Positions 36,410 to 45,745 are shown, counted from the stretch's first letter. The stretch is 64,000 bases of DNA from Devosia sp. RR2S18 (GCF_030177755.1 NZ_CP126539.1:3842001-3906000); one strand, 5' to 3'. The notes: a model not told the origin generated them from the sequence alone. Made by a program: numbers and translations.

Positions 36410-37516
36410 TCAATCGTCAGCGCGCGTCCAGGCGCCGCCCTGACCTTCGAGAACGATGAAGTTGGAGCGGGCCAGCGTGTTCTCTTCCGTAAAGGAGATC
36501 GGACCGGCAAGCCCTTCGAAACCATCTACGGAGGCTAGCGCTGCAACGATGGCATCGGCGTCAGTGGAGCCAGCTTCCTCGATGGCTTGAGCGAGGAGCT
36601 TCATGCCGTCATAGGCAAGCGGAGCGTATGGGCCCGGTGCACCACCAAATTCAGCCTCATAATCTTCGATGAAAGAAGCTGCCTCTGGCAGAAACTGTGC
36701 CGTCGGGTTTGAGAACGCGAACACGCCTTCGGCCGCTTGACCGGCAATGTCGAAGAGCTGCGGCGAGTTGGATCCATCACCTACAGCGATTTCGCCCTGA
36801 TAACCGGCTTGGCGGAGTTGACGGATGAGCAGCCCGCCATCCGCGTAGTAGGCGGTCCAGAACACTGCATCGGGGTTGGCGGAACGGATGTTCGTGACCA
36901 CAGCAGAGTAGTCCTGCTCGCCCTTGTTGACCGTCTCGGTGGCCGCTACTGTATGACCCGCCTCCTCCCATGCTTCGGCGGTCAGATCAGCCAGGTCTTG
37001 CGAATAGGCGTCTCCCTGGTTAACGATCGCCAAGGTTTCGACTCCTTGACCCTCGAGGAACTCGACGGCCTTCGCCGCTTGATCGGCGCCCGTCGAATTA
37101 ATCATGAATGCGTTGCCAGGATTCTCTGGGATCAACTGCGTCGAGTTGGCGGCGGCGATTACGAACGGAACATTGGCATCGCCATAGATTTGCATCGTCG
37201 GCAGTGTGGCACCGGAGCAATACCCACCCACAACACCGACCACCCCTGCCGAAACCAGACGGCTCGCAGCATTCACCGACTGCTGCGGGTCACAAGCGGT
37301 ATCGCCCGTCACGATGGCCAATTGCTCGCCGAGCAGACCACCATCAGCATTGATTTCGTTGATAGCGAGCTGAACGGCATTGATCATGTCTTGTCCATAC
37401 GTCGCTTCAGAACCGGTAGTTGGCACCTGCACGCCGATGTCTAGAGCCTGCGCACTGACGCTCGTTGAAAGAGCGACAACGCCAGCAATTAGTGCCCGTG
37501 TGAAAATCTGCATCAT
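36410..37516 (-). CDS. Periplasmic binding protein, Liv (leucine/branched-chain) type
   Basis: The protein of about 368 residues begins with a Sec signal peptide (I-F-T-R-A-L-I-A-G-V-V-A-L-S, cleavage near S-A-Q-A). The mature part is a type I periplasmic binding fold: L-D-I-G-V-Q-V-P-T-T-G-S-E-A-T-Y-G-Q-D, then D-T-A-C-D-P-Q-Q-S-V-N-A-A. GGGAG precedes paired ATGs (37516/37513). It is the first gene of the eight-gene minus operon. Hydroxyproline or a related imino acid is the expected ligand from context. Confidence 0.88.
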   Translation of the reverse strand: MMQIFTRALIAGVVALSTSVSAQALDIGVQVPTTGSEATYGQDMINAVQLAINEINADGGLLGEQLAIVTGDTACDPQQSVNAASRLVSAGVVGVVGGYCSGATLPTMQIYGDANVPFVIAAANSTQLIPENPGNAFMINSTGADQAAKAVEFLEGQGVETLAIVNQGDAYSQDLADLTAEAWEEAGHTVAATETVNKGEQDYSAVVTNIRSANPDAVFWTAYYADGGLLIRQLRQAGYQGEIAVGDGSNSPQLFDIAGQAAEGVFAFSNPTAQFLPEAASFIEDYEAEFGGAPGPYAPLAYDGMKLLAQAIEEAGSTDADAIVAALASVDGFEGLAGPISFTEENTLARSNFIVLEGQGGAWTRADD

Positions 37517-37632
37517 TCCTACTCCCTTGGGTGAATTCCAGCGCTGGTATCGTGCACCTAACAAGCTGAGCTTGTGAAGCCGCTTTCAGTGGAGCTCTTC
37601 GCTACGGTGACAGCCCTCTGATGCCAGCCGCC

Positions 37633-37646
37633 TGATATATCTATCA
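37633..37646. promoter_or_regulatory. Candidate operator, copy 1
   Basis: TGATATATCTATCA is a near-palindrome in the divergent gap between the Liv-type binding-protein gene and the DapA-family gene. Its first 12 bases recur as an exact inverted copy at 37764-37775. A two-site operator for the operon's GntR regulator is inferred. Confidence 0.45.
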
Positions 37647-37763
37647 TGCACGTGAAGCGTATCCATGCAAGCGCATAGCGCTTGTCCGTTTCCTGGCCTG
37701 AGCAGGTTCTTCAGCTCGATAGTCCAGCCTCGAGTCCCGCCCTCGACGTATTGACCGCCGCGA

Positions 37764-37775
37764 ATAGATATATCA
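37764..37775. promoter_or_regulatory. Candidate operator, copy 2
   Basis: ATAGATATATCA is the exact complement of TGATATATCTAT at 37633-37644. The copies are about 130 bases apart, one nearer each divergent gene. Confidence 0.45.
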
Positions 37776-37868
37776 GACTTCTTGGAGGTGGCAGTTGTTC
37801 AGACCGCCCTCCCTCAGCAGTTGATTAACGCCGCGCTGCGAAAGTCAGCGATAACCACGAGACACACC

Positions 37869-38807
37869 ATGAACGCCGACATTTTCAACGGCACTCTGCC
37901 GGCCCTTATGACGCCATGCAACGCCAACCGCGAGCCGGACTACGATGCTCTGGTCCAAAAGGCTCTGAGGTTGATGGAAGCGGGGATGTCCGGGATTGTC
38001 TACTGCGGCTCCATGGGAGACTGGCCCCTTCTTACCGATCAGCAGCGTCAGGAGGGCGTAGCACGACTTGTCGGTGCTGGCATTCCCGTGGTGGTGGGCA
38101 CCGGTGCCATCAACTCGGCAAGCGCGGTCAGCCATGCTGCCCATGCCGCTAAGGTGGGGGCTGCCGGCTTGATGGTGATCCCGCGTGTCCTATCGCGCGG
38201 GCCCAGCAGCCTTGCGCAGAAGGCACACTTCAAAGCGATCCTCTCTGCAGCTCCCGATCTTCCGGCGGTGATCTACAACAGCCCATACTATGGTTTCTCA
38301 ACGCGCGCAGATCTCTTCTTCGACCTGCGCTCCGAACATAAAAACCTCATTGGCTTTAAGGAATTTGGCGGTGCTGACGACCTCCGGTACGCGGCTGAAT
38401 ACATCACCAGCATTGATGCAGACGTTACGCTCATGGTCGGTGTGGACACCATGGTTTACCATGGGTTTGTGAGCTGCGGGGCTCGCGGTGCAATCACCGG
38501 GATCGGCAATGCCCTGCCGAAGGAAGTGCTCCACTTGGTGGAATTGTCCCGCAAGGCCGCAAAGGGAGATGCCAAAGCCCGGGCGGCCGCCAAGCAGCTC
38601 GATGAGGCGATGAATGTACTGGCTTCCTTCGACGCGGGCCCCGACCTAGTCCTCTACTACAAATATCTTGCCACCTTGGCGGGCGATGATTGCTACGAGC
38701 ACCACTTTATCGAAACTGACCGGCTGTCGGATAGCCAGCGCGAGTATGCCCGTGCTCAATTCGAGCTCTTCCGAGCCTGGTATAGTTCTTGGTCAGCTAC
38801 TCAGTAA
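37869..38807 (+). CDS. DapA-family protein, probable pyrroline-4-hydroxy-2-carboxylate deaminase
   Basis: The 312-residue dihydrodipicolinate-synthase-family enzyme has the Schiff-base lysine at Lys164 (L-I-G-F-K-E-F-G-G) and catalytic tyrosine at Tyr136 (V-I-Y-N-S-P-Y-Y-G). The segment Y-C-G-S-M-G-D-W-P-L-L-T is typical of a rhizobial branch found with hydroxyproline genes. That branch deaminates delta-1-pyrroline-4-hydroxy-2-carboxylate to alpha-ketoglutarate semialdehyde. The ATG at 37869 is preferred over an upstream start. It is divergent from the Liv/hydroxyproline operon and shares its regulatory region. Confidence 0.8.
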   Translation: MNADIFNGTLPALMTPCNANREPDYDALVQKALRLMEAGMSGIVYCGSMGDWPLLTDQQRQEGVARLVGAGIPVVVGTGAINSASAVSHAAHAAKVGAAGLMVIPRVLSRGPSSLAQKAHFKAILSAAPDLPAVIYNSPYYGFSTRADLFFDLRSEHKNLIGFKEFGGADDLRYAAEYITSIDADVTLMVGVDTMVYHGFVSCGARGAITGIGNALPKEVLHLVELSRKAAKGDAKARAAAKQLDEAMNVLASFDAGPDLVLYYKYLATLAGDDCYEHHFIETDRLSDSQREYARAQFELFRAWYSSWSATQ

Positions 38808-38836
38808 TGTAACTCTGGCGGCAGCGAACTTGTCGC

Positions 38837-39013
38837 GTGGCGCTGTGGGAACACCGCGTTGTAGGAAAGAAGATCGTGGCCAGACTGATGGAGGCTAAAC
38901 GACGTTGCGCCCGCAGGCTCTTATGTGGCCTAATCGCCGATGGAGAAGCGCATCGCCTCTATGCTCAGTTTGGCTTCGTTCCCAGTGCCCCTGCCTGCAT
39001 CGGCATGGGCTAG
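38837..39013 (+). pseudogene. GNAT acetyltransferase C-terminal remnant
   Basis: A 58-codon open stretch beginning at a GTG ends at TAG and reads I-V-A-R-L-M-E-A-K-R-R, then I-A-D-G-E-A-H-R-L-Y-A-Q-F-G-F-V-P-S-A-P. The last part is the typical beta5-alpha4 end of a GNAT fold (A-x-x-L-Y-x-x-F-G-F). A weak R/Q-x-x-G-x-G/A-type region (H-R-V-V-G-K-K-I-V) precedes it. The N-terminal half is absent and a stop lies just upstream, so this is a gene fragment. Confidence 0.6.
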
Positions 39014-39177
39014 TTCATCCGGCCCCTTCGCAGTGACCTACCGGAACTAGAATTGCATTCCAGGCACCACGCACTAGGCGGAGTTTACTTGTGAAGCGTA
39101 AGCTTGATCTATACCGAGCCGAAAAGCTGCCATGCTTCAGAAGCAGCCTGCCTCGCGTTCTAAAGAAAGATAAAGCT

Positions 39178-39194
39178 GACCGGCAGCTATCAGG
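39178..39194. repeat. Second copy of a decayed dispersed repeat core
   Basis: GACCGGCAGCTATCAGG matches the core at 26528-26544 with one mismatch. It abuts the rsgA remnant on its left. Confidence 0.35.
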
Positions 39195-39420
39195 AGACCA
39201 GGCCAAAGGCCTGTACGGCGCGAATGGGGGCGCACAGCTGCTGGGCAGCTTTGCGATCTTTCCCACGAGACGCTAGAGCGTCGCTTGTAGCCACGATTCG
39301 AATCAGGCGCTCCTTGCCGCAGCTTTCGGTCTGCAACTTCCTCCAACGCGCCAGACGTTCAGGATCGAGCATCCCAACTGCCACCAACGCGAAACATAGC
39401 GCAGCTTGGTTCGTGATATG
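39190..39420 (-). pseudogene. rsgA: Remnant of the ribosome-assembly GTPase RsgA C-terminus
   Basis: The minus-strand frame reads H-I-T-N-Q-A-A-L-C-F-A-L-V-A-V-G-M-L-D-P-E-R-L-A-R-W-R-K-L-Q, split here for length, then S-D-A-L-A-S-R-G-K-D-R. This matches the RsgA tail (H-x-N-E-x-x-C-A-V ... G-x-L-D-P-E-R-L-A-R-W-R-K-L ... E-S-L-A-E-R-R-A-R-D-R). The GTPase domain is absent on either side. The cell needs an intact rsgA elsewhere, so this is probably a duplicated or displaced fragment. The rest of the gap (39014-39177 and 39421-39524) shows nothing I can support. Confidence 0.6.
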
Positions 39421-39524
39421 ATTACAACTTTGAAAGCTTGCATCCTAGAGTGTTGCGACGCTCCGTTGAACCCACCGGTAGAGGGCGGGTTGTCCGTTTG
39501 TGCTAAGATTACATGGAAGACGTG

Positions 39525-40250
39525 TCAAAACCCGGCGAATTGACGAAAGATCAGCGGCGCCATGACTGCGGTTGCTAATCCGTTTAGTGCCATTGCCAGT
39601 CCGGCAAACGTGCCAGCGACTTGATCTACCTGGAAGGCCCTAGCGGTGCCGATGCCATGTGAGGTGAGTCCCGCTGCAAAGCCCCGGGCAGCAAAGTCGG
39701 TGATCTTAAAGGCATTCATCAGGGGCGTGACGATCACAGCCCCTAGGATGCCGGTTGAAATCACGAGGACCGCCGTAAGTGCGGGTTCGCCGCCGATTTC
39801 GCCAGCGATGCCGACCGCAATACCGGCCGTCACCGATTTCGGCACTAGCGCCAAAACGATCTGGTGTCCTGCTCCCACGAGCGCAGCGATGCCGGACGCG
39901 GACAGTATGGCGAAAGGTGCCCCTACCAGCAGCGCTGCAAGGATCGGCAGGGCCGACGCGCGCACCAGATGCCGACTTCGATAAAGAGGCACCGCAAGCG
40001 CCACGGTCGCGGGACCTAGAATGAAATGTATGAACTGGGCGCCATCGAAATATATGTCGTAGCTGGTTCCGGTCACCTGCAGCAGCACGACCATCACGAC
40101 GATGGTGATTAGCACTGGATTGACGACCGGGTGATATCCACTGGCCCGAGCAAGGCGCTGCGCAGCAAGGAATGCCCCGATCGTCAGGGTCAGCCAAAGC
40201 AGTGGGCTGGCGGCGAGATAGGCCCAGAGATCAAGGGCCGGTGGGGTCAC
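39525..40250 (-). CDS. lrgB: LrgB/CidB-family membrane protein
   Basis: The 241-residue protein has about seven to eight hydrophobic segments and the LrgB signature P-K-S-V-T-A-G-I-A-V-G-I-A, followed by T-S-H-G-I-G-T-A-R-A. LrgB partners LrgA; in different bacteria the pair affects murein hydrolase export or exports small organic acids such as pyruvate or glycolate. It overlaps lrgA by four bases. It ends the minus-strand peptide/amide gene train, which suggests export of an end-product; that is inference. Confidence 0.88.
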   Translation of the reverse strand: MTPPALDLWAYLAASPLLWLTLTIGAFLAAQRLARASGYHPVVNPVLITIVVMVVLLQVTGTSYDIYFDGAQFIHFILGPATVALAVPLYRSRHLVRASALPILAALLVGAPFAILSASGIAALVGAGHQIVLALVPKSVTAGIAVGIAGEIGGEPALTAVLVISTGILGAVIVTPLMNAFKITDFAARGFAAGLTSHGIGTARAFQVDQVAGTFAGLAMALNGLATAVMAPLIFRQFAGF

Positions 40251-40627
40251 GACTGAACCTGCCGGTGAGCGGTCCAGCGGCTGACCAGCCGGAAGACTCC
40301 CATGGTAACCAACAGCGTTAGAACCGTCGACAGCACCAGAGCGCCCACAAGAGCGATCCCGTTGTCGACAATCAGCTGGTAATGCTGCGAGATGCCTACG
40401 CCGGCAGGGATGAACACGAGGCCCAGATTGCTAAGGAGGCCGTCGGCTGCCTTGGCGACCTCACCCTGTTCCGCCGCTTCGGATGGTTTTAGTCGTCCGC
40501 GCGTCAGCATGATAACAAACAGCAAGACGATGCCGATGACAGGGCCGGGAATGGGCCAGCCCATTCCGCGGACAATGACTTCGCCAACCAGCTGGCACGC
40601 AAGGAGAACAAACAGTCCGAGCAGCAT
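40247..40627 (-). CDS. lrgA: LrgA/CidA-family membrane protein
   Basis: The 126-residue protein has four hydrophobic segments and LrgA landmarks (C-Q-L-V-G-E-V-I-V, W-P-I-P-G-P-V-I-G-I-V-L-L, F-I-P-A-G-V-G-I). The frame is open far upstream, but that part overlaps the amidohydrolase antisense-like frame; the ATG at 40627 gives the family N-terminus. It starts 41 bases after the amidohydrolase stop and overlaps lrgB, so it is probably part of the long operon. Confidence 0.85.
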   Translation of the reverse strand: MLLGLFVLLACQLVGEVIVRGMGWPIPGPVIGIVLLFVIMLTRGRLKPSEAAEQGEVAKAADGLLSNLGLVFIPAGVGISQHYQLIVDNGIALVGALVLSTVLTLLVTMGVFRLVSRWTAHRQVQS

Positions 40628-40667
40628 GGCGACTCTCAATTTCCGGGCAGCATCTAGCGCCGCGGAG

Positions 40668-41903
40668 TCATTGCAACCGGTTCTTGGCGAAGTGGCCTCG
40701 GGCCATGATAGCAGCCATCCGCGCGCCATCTCCCTGCAATTGGGAAATGTCTTCGAGCGGATTCCCGTCGACCACCAGAATATCGGCCGAAGCGCCGGCG
40801 GCGACCACCCCCGCCACACCCTCCAACCGGCACAGTCGGGCGCCGATGGTGGTGGCGGAGCGGATAATCTCGGCGGGCGTGAGCACCTTTGCCAGGAGCT
40901 CGAACTCCATGCAATGGTGTTTGCGCAGCGCGCCCAGGAGATCCGAGCCGAACGCCATGGGCAGACCCGCGTCGCGCATGACCTCCAAGGAGCGCATTCC
41001 GCCGCTGCGGACCACCTCGATCTTGGCGAACTCAGCAGCTCCGAGGCCAAGGGCTTCGCCTTCTAACGCCAACGCCTCGTAGGCGACGAGCGTGGGCACG
41101 GCGATGCAGCCTTTTTCGGCAGCGAGACGCGCCGTTTCGGGTTCGATCAGGTTGCAATGCTCGAGCGAATGCACGCCCAGTTCCACACAGCGAAGAATAG
41201 CCTTGTCGGTATAGACGTGTGCGGCCACGTAGATCCCCGCATTCTCGGCTTCTTCGACCATGGCCAGGATCTCCTCGCGGGAATACTGGATGGAATGGAT
41301 GGGATCGTTGGGCGAGGACACGCCGCCATTGGCCATGACCTTGATGAAGTTTGCCCCTTCCTTGATCATAGTGCGGCAGGCGGCACGGACATTGTCGACC
41401 CCGTCGACGATCAGACCCATCGACCCGAGGCGGTCCGAAAAGAGGCCAGGCCGGTCGTCGGTGCGCGAGCGCAGATCGGCATGGCCGCCCGTGGTGGTCA
41501 GGCCCTTGCCGCAGATGACGATCCGGGGCCCCGCAATCACGCCCTCATCGACGGCGCGGACCAGCCCGTAGTCGGCCCCTCCCAGGTCGCGCAGCGTGGT
41601 GAAGCCGCGCATCAGCGCCTCGTTCATCACGCGCGCGGCGCGCAGGGCGGCAAGCGAAGCCGGCGCCGTCATGTTGCCCCACAGATCAAGGGTTTCGGCC
41701 ACCACATGGACATGGCAGTCGATCAGCCCCGGCATCAGCGTGCGACCGTCCAGATCGATGGTCGCCGCATCGGACGGCGCCACGAGGCCAGGGCCAACCT
41801 GGGCAATGGTGTCGCCGACCACCAGCACATCGAGACCGTCAAGGAGGGCGCCGGCCTCGGCGTCGAGCACGCGCCCACCGGTGAAGAGATAGCTTGAGGT
41901 CAT
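40668..41903 (-). CDS. Metal-dependent amidohydrolase, imidazolonepropionase/Xaa-Pro dipeptidase-like
   Basis: The 411-residue protein has the amidohydrolase barrel ligands: H-V-H at His64/His66 (D-C-H-V-H), Lys188 in F-I-K-V-M-A-N-G-G (likely carboxylated bridge), His229 in A-A-H-V-Y-T-D, His249 in S-L-E-H-C-N and Asp321 in F-G-S-D-L-L-G. This is the cluster that includes imidazolonepropionase-like and prolidase-like dipeptidases acting on N-acyl or dipeptide bonds. The ATG at 41903 gives the family start. It lies 16 bases after the oppF-type gene and is probably co-transcribed with the peptide importer. Confidence 0.85.
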   Translation of the reverse strand: MTSSYLFTGGRVLDAEAGALLDGLDVLVVGDTIAQVGPGLVAPSDAATIDLDGRTLMPGLIDCHVHVVAETLDLWGNMTAPASLAALRAARVMNEALMRGFTTLRDLGGADYGLVRAVDEGVIAGPRIVICGKGLTTTGGHADLRSRTDDRPGLFSDRLGSMGLIVDGVDNVRAACRTMIKEGANFIKVMANGGVSSPNDPIHSIQYSREEILAMVEEAENAGIYVAAHVYTDKAILRCVELGVHSLEHCNLIEPETARLAAEKGCIAVPTLVAYEALALEGEALGLGAAEFAKIEVVRSGGMRSLEVMRDAGLPMAFGSDLLGALRKHHCMEFELLAKVLTPAEIIRSATTIGARLCRLEGVAGVVAAGASADILVVDGNPLEDISQLQGDGARMAAIMARGHFAKNRLQ

Positions 41904-41919
41904 GGGCAAAGATCCAGGA

Positions 41920-42883
<964 letters not shown>

Positions 42884-42897
<14 letters not shown>

Positions 42898-43888
42898 CGT
42901 GCTCCCAGCATGCGGCCCAGTGACCCGGGTATTTCTCTGCGAATGGCGGCCGCTCCTCGAGGCAGCGCGCCGAGGCATTGGGGCAGCGCGGAGCAAAGGC
43001 GCAGCCCTTGGGCAGGTCCCACAGGGGCGGCACGGTGCCAGAGATATCGGCCAGCCGATCGCCGGCCTGGCTGGAGGCGCCGGCACGCGGAACGGCCCCC
43101 ATCAGCCCGATGGTGTAGGGATGAAAGGGGCGATCGAACAGATCATAGATGCTCGCCTCCTCCACCTTGCGGCCGGCATACATGACGATGACGCGGTCGG
43201 CGACTTCAGAGACTACACCAAGGTCGTGGGTAATGAGGATCTGCGCCGTGCCGAGCCGCTTCTGCAGGTCCGAGATCAGGCCCAGGATTTGCGCCTGGAT
43301 GGTGACGTCAAGCGCTGTGGTGGGCTCGTCGGCGATGATGATCTTGGGGTCGCACGCCAGCGCCAGGGCGATCATGGCGCGCTGGCGCATGCCGCCCGAT
43401 AGTTCGTGCGGATACTGCCCCGCACGCCTCTGTGGATCAGGCATCTGCACCAGTTGCAACGTATCGATGGCCTTGACCATCGCCTCCTTGCGGGAGCAGC
43501 GCCGATGCTGGCGCACCGCCTCGGCGATCTGCTCGCCGATCTTTAGCACGGGGTTGAGCGCGGTCAGCGGCTCCTGGAAGATCATGGCGATCTGCTCGCC
43601 CCGGAAGTCCTCGACCTGCCGTTCGCCCATGGCGAGGAAATCAATGCCGTCGATCAGGATCTTTCCTGAAGCCACCTTGGCCGCCTCGGGCAGGAGGCGC
43701 AGCAGGGCGAGCGCGGTCATAGACTTGCCGCACCCGCTTTCGCCCACAATGCACAAGGTCTCGCCCGCGCGCACCGAAAGGTTCATGTCAGAAACGACCG
43801 CAAACGGGCCGTTGCCGCCGCGGATCTCGATTTCGAGGTCCGAAACCTGAAGCACCGGAGCCTGGGAAGCCTGTGCCGTGACACTCAT
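42884..43888 (-). CDS. Peptide-type ABC transporter ATPase (OppD/DppD-like)
   Basis: The 334-residue ATPase shows Walker A G-E-S-G-C-G-K-S-M-T-A, Q-loop I-F-Q-E-P-L-T-A-L-N-P, signature L-S-G-G-M-R-Q-R-A-M-I-A and Walker B I-I-I-A-D-E-P-T-T-A-L-D, with the C-terminal C-A-F-A-P-R-C-P-N-A-S-A-R-C motif of the oligopeptide subfamily. The ATG at 43888 has AAGGAAA upstream; 43915 is an alternative. It lies 41 bases after the deacylase gene. Confidence 0.92.
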
Positions 43889-43929
43889 CGCCGTCGTTTC
43901 CTTGCCTTGGCGCATGCAGCCGGCCTCGA

Positions 43930-44874
43930 TTAGTCCGTCGCTCCGTCGAGATTGCCGACCATGTAAGCGTAGTCGCCGCTCTGCACGAGATTGCGGGTCA
44001 GGTGCTGCATGATCATCACGCCGTTGGCAAACGGGGTACTGATCTCTTCGAGCACCTCGAAATTATAGGGGCTAACGACGCGGCCGAGCAGCTGGTCCCC
44101 GGTGATGTTTTCCCCGTTTGCAGGCGCCAGCGTCTCGATCCAGCCGCCCTGGCTGGGGCGGATGCCGGCCAGCTCGTTGACCACGATCTGCTTGGGGCGG
44201 GGAGCCACATCGCCGGGGATCGCGCCCTTCAGGCGCAGCATGTTGAGCACGCCATCGACAGTGCGCTTGATATAGGGGGTCTGGTCAACGATGCCGCCAC
44301 CGAGCTCGATCACCGCGACCGGAATGTTGCGCTGGTCGATGGTGACCGACTTGGTGGTGCCGCCGAACACGGTGCCCTGCTTGTTCTCGACCGGACGGTA
44401 GAGAACCGTGGAGCCGAAGGCGCGCGACAGCGGCTCGTCGTTCCAGATGTAGACATAGTCGACGGTTGGGCGATCGGTGCCGCTGTGGAGGTCGATATGA
44501 ACATCGATAACATTGAAATAGTGCTCGGTCAGGGCATGGGCGAGCTGCTGGCTGTAGGTGCCCTTGGGGTTGCCCGGGAACTGGCGGTTGAGATCCACCT
44601 TGTCGATGGTGGCAAAGCGCTCGTTGACGGCGAAGGCGGACGGATTGGCGACCGGTAGCAGCAGGATGCGGCCCTTGATCGGCATGTCCTTGAGCAGGCG
44701 GAACAGTTCGAGAATGGCCTGCGAGCCGGTGTTTTCGTTGCCGTGGATCGAGGCGGATATACCGATCGTAGGACCATCCTGTTCACCGACCAGTTCATGC
44801 ATGAACAGCACGGCGTCGCTGCCATCCGCATTGGTGGTGAACTTGGGCCGCAGCTGGTTGATGGACTTTACCAT
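43930..44874 (-). CDS. AstE/aspartoacylase-family zinc deacylase
   Basis: The 314-residue protein is an M14-related deacylase. Zinc ligands are visible as His44 and Glu47 in S-I-H-G-N-E-N-T-G and His130 in H-I-D-L-H-S-G-T; the D-L-N-R-Q-F-P-G loop (Arg97) and catalytic-type Glu190 in V-I-E-L-G-G are conserved. The family removes N-acyl groups from amino acids (succinylglutamate, N-acetylaspartate, N-acetyl-diaminobutyrate). The start at 44874 has AAGGAAAA upstream. It sits between permease and ATPase genes, so it likely acts on the imported compound or its hydrolysis product. It lacks the N-terminal sequence I would expect of ectoine-pathway DoeB/EutE. Confidence 0.82.
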   Translation of the reverse strand: MVKSINQLRPKFTTNADGSDAVLFMHELVGEQDGPTIGISASIHGNENTGSQAILELFRLLKDMPIKGRILLLPVANPSAFAVNERFATIDKVDLNRQFPGNPKGTYSQQLAHALTEHYFNVIDVHIDLHSGTDRPTVDYVYIWNDEPLSRAFGSTVLYRPVENKQGTVFGGTTKSVTIDQRNIPVAVIELGGGIVDQTPYIKRTVDGVLNMLRLKGAIPGDVAPRPKQIVVNELAGIRPSQGGWIETLAPANGENITGDQLLGRVVSPYNFEVLEEISTPFANGVMIMQHLTRNLVQSGDYAYMVGNLDGATD

Positions 44875-44890
44875 TCGAGTTTTCCTTGTC

Positions 44891-45745
44891 TTATTTGGTC
44901 TTGCCTGCACCGCGCGAAAGCTGGCGAGGATCGAGGACGTCCCTGAGCCCATCGCCCAGAAGATTGAAGCCGAGCACCGTGAGCATGATCGTGGCGCCCG
45001 AGACGATGGAGAGCCATGGCGCATCGCGCATGAAGCGGGTGCCGTAGGCCAGGGTCCAGCCCCAGGTCGGAGTCGGCGGCGGCAGCCCGAAGCCGAGGAA
45101 GCTCAGCGCCGATTCCGCGATGATGGCCGTGCCCAGTCCCAGCGAGGCGAGGACGATGATCGGGCCCAGCGCGTTGGGCAGGATTTCCTTGAACAGAATC
45201 CGCAGCGGGCTGGCCCCCAGGGCGCGGGCGGCCTGTACATAGTTCTGCTCACGCAGCACCAGCGTGGTGGAGCGCACCACTCGGGCATATTCGGTCCAGG
45301 CCACCACGATGATGGCAAAGGATACGTTGAGCACGCCGGGACCCAGCACCGCGACGATGGCAAGGGCCAGGACGATGGCCGGGAAGCCGAGGAAGATATC
45401 GGTGATGCGCATCAACACCTGGTCGACCCAGCCACCAAAGTAGCCTGCGGCAAGGCCGAAAATGGTGCCGATAAGCGCCGAACAGACCACGGAGATGATG
45501 GCGATGGTGAGGGAAATGCGGGCGCCGAACACCATGCGCGACCAAAGATCGCGGCCGAAATTGTCCGTGCCGAGGATATGTTCGACCGTGGGCAGGGCGA
45601 AGCGATTGCGCATGTCCATTTCCTCGACGCCATGGGTGGCCACGTAGGGAGCAAAAATGGCGCACAGGATGATGGTCAGGGTAATCAGGCCGCCGATGAC
45701 CAGCGAGGTATTGCGGAGAGCTTTTGGAAGACGCATGGCCATCAT
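44891..45745 (-). CDS. Peptide-type ABC transporter permease (DppC-like)
   Basis: The 284-residue inner-membrane protein has the DppC layout: N-terminal helix, the long periplasmic loop with H-I-L-G-T-D-N-F-G-R-D-L-W-S-R, five further helices and the coupling loop Q-A-A-R-A-L-G-A-S-P-L-R-I-L-F-K-E-I-L-P. The ATG overlaps the preceding permease stop by four bases. It forms the heterodimeric channel with the DppB-like protein. Confidence 0.92.
   Translation of the reverse strand: MMAMRLPKALRNTSLVIGGLITLTIILCAIFAPYVATHGVEEMDMRNRFALPTVEHILGTDNFGRDLWSRMVFGARISLTIAIISVVCSALIGTIFGLAAGYFGGWVDQVLMRITDIFLGFPAIVLALAIVAVLGPGVLNVSFAIIVVAWTEYARVVRSTTLVLREQNYVQAARALGASPLRILFKEILPNALGPIIVLASLGLGTAIIAESALSFLGFGLPPPTPTWGWTLAYGTRFMRDAPWLSIVSGATIMLTVLGFNLLGDGLRDVLDPRQLSRGAGKTK

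Noticed and set aside
40628..41050. N-terminal extension of lrgA
   Set aside because: The extra codons are the amidohydrolase gene read in another frame; the LrgA family begins at the ATG at 40627.
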